Shown: in pieces, positions 25,962 to 33,221 of the stretch | Numbering within the stretch: the stretch's first letter is position 1 | How the letters are laid out: the number at the start of each line of letters is the position of its first letter | Source: Nocardioides marmoribigeumensis | Lineage (GTDB): Bacteria; Actinomycetota; Actinomycetes; Propionibacteriales; Nocardioidaceae | NCBI RefSeq assembly: GCF_031458325.1 | Contig: NZ_JAVDYG010000001.1 | Coordinates: 2,542,001-2,606,000 of the forward strand | Length of the DNA stretch: 64,000 nucleotides | Direction: 5' to 3' | Made by a program: the position numbers and the translations under genes | The notes under the pieces: generated by a model | Told to the model about the DNA's origin: nothing | Seen by the model: the letters and a program-made list of their open reading frames with translations, nothing else | The model's database searches: none

Positions 25962-26621
25962 ATGGCACGTATGTCGGCGGAGGAGCGTCGCGCCGCTCTG
26001 GTCGAGGCGGCGATCCGCGTGATGACCCGCGACGGCGTCGCTCGCGCGACCACGCGCGCGATCGCGAGCGAGGCGGAGATGCCGCTGGGCATCTTCCACT
26101 ACGCGTTCCGGTCCAAGCACGAGCTGCTCGTGCGGGTGATCCAGGAGATCGCCAAGCAGTCCAAGGGCGACATCGACGCGGCGGTGCTGGACAAGCCCGA
26201 CGTGCAGCTCGAGGAGGTCGCGACCGCCGGCCTGATGGCCTACTTCGACCACGTCGTCGCCCACCCCAAGGAGCACCTGCTCACCTACGAGCTCACCCAG
26301 TTCGCGCTGCGCGAGGCCGGCTTCGAGGGGGTCGCCAAGGAGCAGTACACCTACTACCTCCAGGAGAACGAGGCCCTGCTCGCCGCGTTCGCCGAGGTCA
26401 TGCAGATCGACTACGTCGTGCCCCTGTCGGTGGTCAGCCGCTTCGCGTTCTCAGTGATGGACGGGCTGGCGCTCAACTACCTCTCGATCGGCGACGAGGA
26501 CGAGGCGCGCGAGGTCGTCCGCCTCGCGGTGCGGTCGCTGAGCCACTTCGTCCGTCCTCGCGAGACGGCCGCCGTCGGCGTCGGACCGACGGTGGTGCCC
26601 CAGGCCGACGGGGCCGAGTGA
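25962..26621 (+). CDS. TetR family transcriptional regulator
   Basis: 219 residues with an N-terminal TetR helix-turn-helix (RRAALVEAAIRVMTRDGVARATTRAIASEAEMPLGIFHYAFRSKHELL) and a BetI-like ligand domain. ATG at 25962 is preferred to the upstream in-frame start at 25893. It overlaps fahA by GTGA, so regulator and enzyme are co-transcribed; it probably controls this operon and perhaps other tyrosine degradation genes that are not in the window. Confidence 0.88.
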   Translation: MARMSAEERRAALVEAAIRVMTRDGVARATTRAIASEAEMPLGIFHYAFRSKHELLVRVIQEIAKQSKGDIDAAVLDKPDVQLEEVATAGLMAYFDHVVAHPKEHLLTYELTQFALREAGFEGVAKEQYTYYLQENEALLAAFAEVMQIDYVVPLSVVSRFAFSVMDGLALNYLSIGDEDEAREVVRLAVRSLSHFVRPRETAAVGVGPTVVPQADGAE

Positions 26622-27862
26622 GCAGCGCGACGCCGACCGCCGAGGGGCCCCGGCCCTCGTGGGTCGACGAGGCCGCCGGCTCCGGCTTCGACGTCGACCA
26701 CCTGCCGCTGGGCGTCGACCCGCGCCACGGCGTCCTCGCCAGGATCGGCCCCTACGCCCTCCCGCTCGCCGTCCTCACCACGGTGGTCGAGCAGAGAGCG
26801 GAGCGACCGGTCAGTCGAGACCACTCCGACCTCTTCGCCCAGCCCACCCTCAACCCCTTCCTCGCGGCGGGCCCCGAGGCCTGGGCCGAGACCCGGCGGA
26901 CCCTGCAGCGGACGTTCCTCGACTTCACGGCCGAGGACACGGTCCGCCCGCACCTCGTGCCCGTGGAGGACCTCGACCTGGTGCTGCCGTTCGAGGTGGC
27001 CGACTACGTCGACTTCTACGCCTCCCTCGACCACGCCTCCAACGTCGGTCGCATCCTGCGGCCCGACTCCGAGCCGCTGCTGCCCAACTGGCGCCACCTG
27101 CCGGTCGGCTACCACGGTCGCGCCGGCACGGTGGTCGTGAGCGGCACCGACGTACGCCGGCCCTCGGGGCAGCGCAAGCCGCCCCACGAGGCCTCGCCGA
27201 CCTTCGGGCCGACCCGGCGGCTCGACCTGGAGGCCGAGCTCGGTTTCGTCGTCGGGGTGCCGAGCACGCTGGGGGAGCCGGTCCCCACCTCCGCGTTCGC
27301 CGACCACGTCTTCGGCGTCGTCGGCCTCAACGACTGGTCGGCCCGCGACATCCAGGGCTGGGAGTACGTCCCCCTCGGCCCGTTCCTCGGCAAGTCCTTC
27401 GCCACCTCGGTCTCCGCCTGGGTCACCCCGCTCGCGGCGCTCGACGGGGCTCGGCACCCGCTGCCCGGCCAGGGGGAGGTGCTCGACTACCTCGCGGTGG
27501 CGGAGCCGGCCGGCTACGACATCGCGGTCGAGGTGGTGCTCGACGGCGAGGTCGTCGCGCGACCGCCGTACTCCTCGATGTGGTGGTCCCCGGCCCAGAT
27601 GCTCGCCCACCTGACGGTCAACGGGGCCTCGCTGCGCACCGGCGACCTGTTCGCCTCGGGCACGATCAGCGGCCCCGAGCGCGACCAGCGCGGGTCGTTC
27701 CTCGAGCTCAGCTGGGGCGGGCGCGAGCCGTTCACCGCCGGCGGGCGCGAGCGCACCTTCCTCGAGGACGGCGACGAGGTGGTCCTGCGCTACTCCGCTC
27801 CCGGCGAGCGGGGTCGGATCACCCTCGGCGAGGTCCGCGGTCGCGTCCTCCCCGCCCTCTGA
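26618..27862 (+). CDS. fahA: Fumarylacetoacetase with an in-frame repeat insertion
   Basis: 414 residues. Family hallmarks are the N-terminal FAH domain (FDVDHLPLGVD, RIGPYALPLAVL), YVDFYASLDHASNVGRILRP, LPVGYHGRAGTVVVSG, and the C-terminal LEAELGFVVG, GLNDWSARDIQGWEY and SSMWWSPAQMLAHLTVNGA. It hydrolyses 4-fumarylacetoacetate to fumarate and acetoacetate, the last step of tyrosine/homogentisate catabolism. About 14 residues after the ALPLAVL strand (VVEQRAERPVSRDH) are encoded by a 43-bp dispersed repeat that is 41/43 identical to one between murB and add. The insertion is in frame and sits in the N-terminal domain, away from the catalytic motifs, so activity may be kept. GTG start overlaps tetR. 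Confidence 0.93.
   Translation: MSSATPTAEGPRPSWVDEAAGSGFDVDHLPLGVDPRHGVLARIGPYALPLAVLTTVVEQRAERPVSRDHSDLFAQPTLNPFLAAGPEAWAETRRTLQRTFLDFTAEDTVRPHLVPVEDLDLVLPFEVADYVDFYASLDHASNVGRILRPDSEPLLPNWRHLPVGYHGRAGTVVVSGTDVRRPSGQRKPPHEASPTFGPTRRLDLEAELGFVVGVPSTLGEPVPTSAFADHVFGVVGLNDWSARDIQGWEYVPLGPFLGKSFATSVSAWVTPLAALDGARHPLPGQGEVLDYLAVAEPAGYDIAVEVVLDGEVVARPPYSSMWWSPAQMLAHLTVNGASLRTGDLFASGTISGPERDQRGSFLELSWGGREPFTAGGRERTFLEDGDEVVLRYSAPGERGRITLGEVRGRVLPAL
26782..26824. repeat. 43-bp dispersed repeat inside fahA
   Basis: Starts GGTGGTCGAGCAGAGAGCGG and ends AGTCGAGACCAC. It differs from the intergenic copy at 46146-46188 at two of 43 positions. The open reading frame passes through it. Confidence 0.9.
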
Positions 27863-27878
27863 CCCGCCCGCCCCTCCG

Positions 27879-27950
27879 CTGTCCATCGGAGCTGCTGTCG
27901 CTCATCTGGCGTCACAACCCTCGCCAAGCGTCAACAGCTCCGATCTACAG
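27879..27950. repeat. Long imperfect inverted repeat between fahA and the MFS gene
   Basis: Left arm CTGTCCATCGGAGCTG (27879-27894) and right arm CAGCTCCGATCTACAG (27935-27950) pair at 14 of 16 positions, and a second partly complementary stem lies inside. It could serve as a fahA terminator or be a remnant of a palindromic intergenic element. Confidence 0.65.
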
Positions 27951-27971
27951 CTGGCGGGGGGGAGCTCGGGT

Positions 27972-28002
27972 TTGACCTCAAGTGCGCTTGAGGTTCTCTC
28001 AT
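27972..28002 (+). promoter_or_regulatory. SoxR box within a MerR-type promoter, leaderless
   Basis: CCTCAAGTGCGCTTGAGG (27976-27993) is a perfect SoxR-type palindrome. It lies between a TTGACC -35 (27972-27977) and a TCTCAT -10 (27997-28002) spaced by 19 bp, the stretched spacing typical of MerR-family-activated promoters. A start 6-7 bp after the -10 would fall on the A of the MFS ATG (28009), giving a leaderless mRNA. Confidence 0.85.
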
Positions 28003-28008
28003 AGGGGA

Positions 28009-29391
28009 ATGACCACGACGACCGCGCCCCCGGCCGCCCCGCAGGCCCGTCCCCTCGACCGCCACCACCGACTCGTCACCGTCGCCCTCCTCGCACTGGT
28101 GACCGGCACCGCCTACGAGGCGGTCGGGGTCGGTCTCGCCATGCCGACAGTCGTCGCCGACCTCGACGGGACCACGCTCTACCCGGTCGCGGTGATGGGT
28201 GCGGTGACGGCGCAGGTCGTCGGGCTCGTCGTCGGCGGCAGGTGGACCGACGCGCGCGGCCTGCGCGCACCGACGTACGCCGGCGGCGCGGTCTTCACGC
28301 TCGGCCTGCTGGTCTCGGGGCTGGCAGGGTCGATGCCGGTCCTGGTGGCGGGCCGGTTGGTGCAGGGCCTCGGTGCAGGCGTCGTCCTGGTCGCGCTGTA
28401 CGTCGTGGTGGCGCGTGCGTTCCCGGCGCACCTGCACCTGCGGGTGTTCTCGCTCTTCGCCGCCGCCTGGGTGCTGCCGGCCGTGCTCGGTCCGGCGGTG
28501 ACGGGGGCGCTGATCCACGCGCTGGGCTGGCGCTCGGTCTTCCTGGCCGTGGCCGCGCTGACGGCGGTCGCGCTCGTGCTGCTCGGTCTCGGGCTGCGGC
28601 GTCTGCCCGACCCAGAGCCCCGACCGCTGCGCTGGGGCCGGCGCCCGCTCCTCGCCGTGGTGGTCGCGGCCGGCGCGCTCGGCCTGCACCTCGCCGGACA
28701 GCTGACCGGGTTCCGGGCGGTGGTGCTCGTCCTGGTCGCCGCGGTGGCGGTGGTCGTCACCGCCCCTCGACTGCTGCCGTCGGGCACCTACCGCGGCCGG
28801 CCCGGGCTGCCCGCGGTCGTGCTGATGCGCGGGGTCACCGGTGCCGCCTTCATGGGCATGGAGACGCTCATGCCGCTGCTGCTGCAGCGCGAGCGCGGCT
28901 TGTCCCCGCTGGTGGCGGGTCTGGTGATGACGTCCGGCGCGCTGGGGTGGAGCGCCGCGAGCGAGCGGGTCGGTCGCATCTCCGACCCGGGCCGCTACGC
29001 CGCCTGGCTGCGCGGCGGGGCGGCGACCCTCGTCGCCGGGGCCGCGGCCTCGGTCGCGCTCGTCGCGGTCGCGGGGTGGGCGGTCGCCGGCCCGGTGCTG
29101 GGCGTCGCGTCCTGCCTGCTGCTCGGCCTCGGGATGGGCACCGTCTCCCCGGTGCTCTCCACCCTCGCGCTCGAGCACGCCGAGGACGGTGCTGGTGGGG
29201 ACGCGGCGTCGTCGCTGCAGCTGAGCGACGTGCTGCTCCAGGGCGTGGTGGCCGGCCTCACCGGGCTGGTCTTCGCGCCGTGGGTGGTCGCCGCGCCGCA
29301 CACCGCCTACCTCGCGGGGTTCGTCCCCGCGCTCGTGCTCGCGGTCGTGGCGGTCCGCCTGGCGCCGCGCTGCGTCGGACCCACTCGTTGA
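28009..29391 (+). CDS. MFS drug/metabolite exporter under SoxR-type control
   Basis: 460 residues with about 14 hydrophobic segments, a 14-TM DHA2-like profile. The loop after TM2 is GGRWTDARGLRAP and TM5 has WVLPAVLGPAVTGAL, resembling motif C of drug antiporters. It would export redox-active or toxic small molecules. The ATG at 28009 is at the predicted transcription start of a SoxR-box promoter; SoxR in actinobacteria senses redox-active metabolites and typically turns on efflux and quinone-modifying genes. No soxR gene is visible in the window. Confidence 0.88.
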   Translation: MTTTTAPPAAPQARPLDRHHRLVTVALLALVTGTAYEAVGVGLAMPTVVADLDGTTLYPVAVMGAVTAQVVGLVVGGRWTDARGLRAPTYAGGAVFTLGLLVSGLAGSMPVLVAGRLVQGLGAGVVLVALYVVVARAFPAHLHLRVFSLFAAAWVLPAVLGPAVTGALIHALGWRSVFLAVAALTAVALVLLGLGLRRLPDPEPRPLRWGRRPLLAVVVAAGALGLHLAGQLTGFRAVVLVLVAAVAVVVTAPRLLPSGTYRGRPGLPAVVLMRGVTGAAFMGMETLMPLLLQRERGLSPLVAGLVMTSGALGWSAASERVGRISDPGRYAAWLRGGAATLVAGAAASVALVAVAGWAVAGPVLGVASCLLLGLGMGTVSPVLSTLALEHAEDGAGGDAASSLQLSDVLLQGVVAGLTGLVFAPWVVAAPHTAYLAGFVPALVLAVVAVRLAPRCVGPTR

Positions 29392-29412
29392 GAAGCAACC
29401 GATGATGTGCGT

Positions 29413-29829
29413 ATGACGACGCAGCGACCCGGCCCACGTGTCGCAGTGGTGGCCCGACGAGGCGCGCTACGAGGCGGCGGTCCTGGAGGAGAGCTACCGC
29501 GACCACGTCCAGGGCTGGGACCACGGATCCCACCCGCCGCCGCATCGTCGACCTGCTCCTGACCGAGGGGGGCGGCACGGCCACCTCGCTCAGCGAGCAG
29601 CTGCCCGTCACCCGCCGGGCGCTCGCCAAGCACCTGGTCGTGCTGAGCCGGGTCGACCTGGTGCGTGGGGTGGTCTCCGGTCGCGAGCGCAAGCTACCGC
29701 CTCGACGAGGAGCAGTGGGCCCGGGCGGTCGCCCAGCTCGGTGCGGTGAGTGCGGCCTGGGGCGGCAGGCTCCGGCGGGTCAAGCGCCTCGCGGAGGCGC
29801 TGCAGGAGACCAGCACGACGGGGGGCTGA
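29413..29829 (+). pseudogene. Decayed ArsR-type regulator with frameshifts
   Basis: The conserved ArsR helix-turn-helix DPTRRRIVDLLLTEGGGTATSLSEQLPVTRRALAKHLVVL is in one frame (from about 29526). After GRERK (near 29694) an extra base shifts the sequence into another frame, where YRLDEEQWARAVAQLGAVSAAW and RLRRVKRLAEAL complete the usual ArsR C-terminus to a TGA at 29829. Upstream, SDPAHVSQWWPDEARYEAAVLE is in a third frame and resembles an SRPBCC-type start. No single frame gives a full protein, so at least two frameshifts are required. This accounts for the 460-bp gap between the MFS and GMC genes. Confidence 0.75.
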
Positions 29830-29853
29830 GAGGAGGGACGGCCCGGCCGGCGG

Positions 29854-31464
29854 TCAGCCGACGATCAGCTCCGCGGCCCGCTCGCCGATCATCAGCGACG
29901 GGGCGTTGGTGTTGCCGCCGGTGATCGACGGCATGATCGAGGCGTCCGCGACGCGGAGCCCCTCGATGCCGCGCACGCGCAGCTGCGGGTCGACCACGGC
30001 GCGCTCGTCGACGCCCATCCGGCAGGTGCCGACGGGGTGGTAGACGGAGTGCACGTAGTTGGGCAGCTCGCGACGCAGCGCGGCGTCGGAGAAGTACTTC
30101 GGGCCGGGGCCGATCTCGCCCTTGTTGTCGCCGGCGCCGGCCATGATCTCGCGGGCCATCGCGATGCCCTCGACGAGCACCTCGGTGTCCTTGGCGGCGC
30201 GCAGGTAGCCCGGGTCGATCAGCGGCGCGGCGGTCGGGTCGGCCGAGGCGAGCCGCACGGTGCCGCGCGACTCGGGGTAGATCAGCGTCGGGAAGACGCT
30301 GAGGCCCGGGGTCTTGATCGGCGGGTCGACCCGCTTGGTGGTGTCGTCCTGGTTGGGCACGGGATAGGTCCAGTAGAGCGCGTGCAGCTGCAGGTCGGGG
30401 ATCGACGCCGCGTGCGAGGTCCGCACGAACCCGACCGCCTCGAACGACGACCACGCGGCCCAGCCGGTGCCGGGGCGCAAGCGCTCGCGCGCGATGCCGG
30501 ACAGGAAGTGGTACGGCGTGGGCCGGCGTACGGCGGAGGCCATGTCGAAGCTGATCGGCACGAACAGGTGGTCGTGCAGGTTGTCGCCCACGGGCAGGTC
30601 GGCGGCGACGTCGATCCCGAGGGAGCGCAGGTGGTCGGCGGGGCCGATCCCGGAGAGCTGGAGGAGCTGGGCCGAGCCGAAGACCCCGGCGGACAGGATG
30701 ACCTCGCGGGAGGCCGAGACCGTGTCGACGCCGTCCTTGGTGCGGATCTCGACGCCGGTCGCGCGCGAGCCCTCGAGGACCACGCGCAGCGCCTGGGCGC
30801 CGGTGAGCACCGCGAGGTTGGGCAGGCCCCCGTCGTGGAGGTAGGCGACCGAGGAGGAGTAGCGCTTGGCGTCGCCCACGCTCTGCTGGAAGACCGAGAT
30901 GCCCTCCTGGTCCTTGCCGTTGTAGTCGTCGATCTCCTCGACGCCGAGCTTGCGGGTCGCGGCGTCCATGAACGACCGGGTCGCACCGGTGAGCCTGGTG
31001 GGCCGGGTCACCTTGACCGGCCCGTCCCCGCCGCGGAACTCCGACGCCCCGCCCTCGTAGGACTCGAGCCTGCGGAACGCCGGCAGCACCTCGTCGAAGG
31101 ACCAGCCCGCGTTGCCCTCGGCGGCCCAGTCGTCGTAGTTCTGGCGGTTGCCGCGCACGAAGAGCATGCCGTTGACCGAGCTCGAGCCGCCGAGGACCTT
31201 GCCGCGGGTCTGGGGCACCTGGCGGTCCCACGCGCTCTCCTGCGGGACGGACTTGTAGCCCCAGTCGAAGTACTTCTTCAGCTGCGGGGTGGAGTGCATG
31301 ATCGCGACCGCACCCGGGATCTGGAAGAGCAGCTTGGCCAGACCCTTGGTGTCGTCACCGCCCGCCTCCAGCAGGATGACGCTGGCGCCGCTCTCGGCGA
31401 GCCTGCGTGCGAGCGCGCACCCCGCGCTGCCCGCTCCGACGACGACGTAGTCCGCTTGTGCCAT
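29854..31464 (-). CDS. GMC family FAD-dependent oxidoreductase
   Basis: 536 residues. N-terminal FAD motif DYVVVGAGSAGCALARRLAESG, the GMC signature TRGKVLGGSSSVNGMLFVRGN and the second signature LSAGVFGSAQLLQLSGIGP are present. The C-terminal catalytic region HPVGTCRMG and GNTNAPSLMIGERAAELI supplies the active-site residues. It oxidises an alcohol (choline dehydrogenase-like) with a quinone or oxygen acceptor. A KstR-like operator ends 8 bp before the ATG, so a sterol or steroid-chain alcohol is a plausible substrate. It has no partner in an operon. Confidence 0.93.
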   Translation of the reverse strand: MAQADYVVVGAGSAGCALARRLAESGASVILLEAGGDDTKGLAKLLFQIPGAVAIMHSTPQLKKYFDWGYKSVPQESAWDRQVPQTRGKVLGGSSSVNGMLFVRGNRQNYDDWAAEGNAGWSFDEVLPAFRRLESYEGGASEFRGGDGPVKVTRPTRLTGATRSFMDAATRKLGVEEIDDYNGKDQEGISVFQQSVGDAKRYSSSVAYLHDGGLPNLAVLTGAQALRVVLEGSRATGVEIRTKDGVDTVSASREVILSAGVFGSAQLLQLSGIGPADHLRSLGIDVAADLPVGDNLHDHLFVPISFDMASAVRRPTPYHFLSGIARERLRPGTGWAAWSSFEAVGFVRTSHAASIPDLQLHALYWTYPVPNQDDTTKRVDPPIKTPGLSVFPTLIYPESRGTVRLASADPTAAPLIDPGYLRAAKDTEVLVEGIAMAREIMAGAGDNKGEIGPGPKYFSDAALRRELPNYVHSVYHPVGTCRMGVDERAVVDPQLRVRGIEGLRVADASIMPSITGGNTNAPSLMIGERAAELIVG

Positions 31465-31472
31465 GGCGAAAC

Positions 31473-31486
31473 GATAACGTGTTCTA
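31473..31486 (-). promoter_or_regulatory. KstR-like operator upstream of the GMC oxidoreductase
   Basis: In gene orientation TAGAACACGTTATC, flanked as AACTAGAACACGTT, sharing the ACTAGAACACGTT core with the sites at 13873 and 40010. It fits TnnAACnnGTTnnA except the last base. It lies 8 bp from the ATG and would overlap the promoter. Confidence 0.65.
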
Positions 31487-31624
31487 GTTCTGGTGGGAAT
31501 GGCCCGGAGCGGTGGACGTCACGTACGACGACTCGGGCATTTCCTGGACAGCGGCCGTGATGATGGGAAGATCGTCCGCGGGAGGCCCGCACCAGGCGCA
31601 CCGCGCCTCGAGAGGAGCAAGCAC

Positions 31625-32026
31625 ATGGGTGACGACGTCAACCTCGATCACATCGACCGGTTCTCGGACCTCAGCGACAGCGAGGTCCAGAAGATCGCCA
31701 AGACCGGCACCTACGTCACGGTCCCCGAGAACTGGGCGCTGATGGGCGAGGGCACCTCGGCGGACAAGGCCTACCTGCTGATCAGCGGTGAGGTGTCCGT
31801 GCGCCGGGACGGCCAGGAGGTCGCCACCCTCGGCCCCGGCGAGATCTTCGGCGAGATGGGCATCGTCAACCACAAGCTGCGCACCGCGACCGTCATCTCC
31901 AAGACCCGCCTGGAGTGCCTGCACTTCACCCGCGACCAGATCGAGAAGCTGGAGAACGAGATCCCGGCCTTCAGGAAGGCCCTGACCGACACCTCCACCT
32001 CGCGGTCGGGGTCCGGCGAGGGGTGA
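31625..32026 (+). CDS. Stand-alone cyclic nucleotide-binding domain protein
   Basis: 133 residues consisting of one cNMP-binding beta-roll: GEGTSADKAYLLISGEVSVRRDGQEVATLGPGEIFGEMGIVNHKLRTATVISKTRLECLHF. The phosphate-binding cassette is recognisable as GEIFGEMGIVNHKLRTATV with the conserved Glu and Arg. No DNA-binding or effector domain is attached. AGAGGAG lies 8 bp before the ATG. It overlaps the adenylate cyclase gene by GTGA, so it likely senses or buffers the cAMP made by that cyclase. Confidence 0.9.
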   Translation: MGDDVNLDHIDRFSDLSDSEVQKIAKTGTYVTVPENWALMGEGTSADKAYLLISGEVSVRRDGQEVATLGPGEIFGEMGIVNHKLRTATVISKTRLECLHFTRDQIEKLENEIPAFRKALTDTSTSRSGSGEG

Positions 32027-33192
32027 GCGGGACCCCGGAGCCCGGGGACTCCCAGGCAGCAGAGACCGGCGACGCACCCGAGCCGCCACCCGAGACCCCC
32101 GTCGGCGGGGGGCCCGACGCCGCGCTGCTCGAGGCCCGGGTGATGGCCGAGCAGATCGAGGAGGCGATCCTCGGGGCCCCGCGCACGCTCAACCGCGTCG
32201 AGGTCACCGAGGCCGCCGACGTCCCCCTCGACCGCGCGACCGCGCTGTGGCGCGCGCTGGGCTTCCCCGCGCCCGCCGACGACACCCAGGTGATGTTCAA
32301 CGAGGCCGACATCGAGGCGTTGCGGTTGGCCGGCTGGCTGGAGGAGAACGGCGTCCTCGAGCCCGGCATCGAGATGACCCTGGTCCGCAGCCTGGGCAGA
32401 GGCTTCGCGCGCCTGGCCGAGTGGGAGATCGCCGAGCTCGCCTCGACCATGCTGAGCGACACCCAGGAGCCGACCGAGGAGATCCGGGAGCTCGTCGACA
32501 GCCTCATGCCGGTCCTGGAGGACCTGCAGACCTACGTCTGGCGCCGTCACCTCGCGCAGGCCGCCGGCCGCCTGATGATGCGTCCGCTCGAGACCGACGA
32601 CGCCGAGTCGCAGGTCGTGGGCTTCGCCGACATCGTCGGCTTCACCCGACGCAGCCGCGACCTCAGCGCCGCCGAGCTGGGTCACCTCGTCGACACCTTC
32701 GAGGCCCGGTCGTTCGACGTCGTCCTCGACCACGGGGGCCGCGTGATCAAGACGATCGGCGACGAGATCCTGTTCGTGGCCGACCGTCCGGAGCACGGTG
32801 CGCGCATCGCGCTGGACCTGATCGACGCCGAGGACCTGGTCGAGGACTTCCCGACCCTGCGCGTCGGGCTCGCCTACGGCCCCGTGCTCGCCCGCGTGGG
32901 CGACGTGTTCGGCCCGGTGGTCAACATCGCCTCCCGCCTCACCTCGCTCGCCCGTCCCGGCCGGGTCCTGGTCGAGCGTGAGCTGCGCGGTGCGCTGCGC
33001 GGCTTCGAGGACGAGTTCCGCGTCCGCCGCAGCCGTACGACGGCCGTGCGCGGCTACGCGCGCCTCGACACCTGGACCCTCACCAGGCCCAAGGGGTGGG
33101 CCAAGGACCCCGGCGGACCGCCCGAGCACGTGGGCGTGGACCAGGCCCACCAGCTGGGCGGACCGCTCGACGTGGGTCAGCTGCTCCGCTGA
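32023..33192 (+). CDS. Class III adenylate cyclase with Rv1264-like regulatory domain
   Basis: 389 residues. N-terminal helical domain (~30-185) resembles the autoinhibitory domain of Rv1264 (RATALWRALGFPAPADD, FNEADIEALRLAGWLEENG). The C-terminal class III catalytic domain (~195-370) keeps all six canonical residues: metal-binding D203 and D247, substrate K243 and D294, transition-state N301 and R305. It converts ATP to cAMP and is expected to work as a homodimer, perhaps pH-responsive as in Rv1264. GTG start at 32023 overlaps the cNMP-binding gene. Confidence 0.92.
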   Translation: MSGTPEPGDSQAAETGDAPEPPPETPVGGGPDAALLEARVMAEQIEEAILGAPRTLNRVEVTEAADVPLDRATALWRALGFPAPADDTQVMFNEADIEALRLAGWLEENGVLEPGIEMTLVRSLGRGFARLAEWEIAELASTMLSDTQEPTEEIRELVDSLMPVLEDLQTYVWRRHLAQAAGRLMMRPLETDDAESQVVGFADIVGFTRRSRDLSAAELGHLVDTFEARSFDVVLDHGGRVIKTIGDEILFVADRPEHGARIALDLIDAEDLVEDFPTLRVGLAYGPVLARVGDVFGPVVNIASRLTSLARPGRVLVERELRGALRGFEDEFRVRRSRTTAVRGYARLDTWTLTRPKGWAKDPGGPPEHVGVDQAHQLGGPLDVGQLLR

Positions 33193-33197
33193 GCCTC

Positions 33198-33221
33198 GGT
33201 GGTCGAGCTTGTCGAGACCAC
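33198..33221. repeat. Dispersed palindromic repeat (24 bp)
   Basis: Near-perfect inverted repeat with arms GGTGGTCGAGC and GTCGAGACCAC, located between the convergent cyclase and pucR genes; its last base is part of the pucR stop codon. It may double as a terminator. Confidence 0.85.

Noticed and set aside
26477-27886. 469-codon minus-strand frame over fahA
   Set aside because: Antisense to the clear fumarylacetoacetase gene, with no motif.
29438-29749. Intact 103-residue protein within the ArsR remnant
   Set aside because: Only its first ~30 residues look protein-like; the rest is out-of-frame ArsR sequence.
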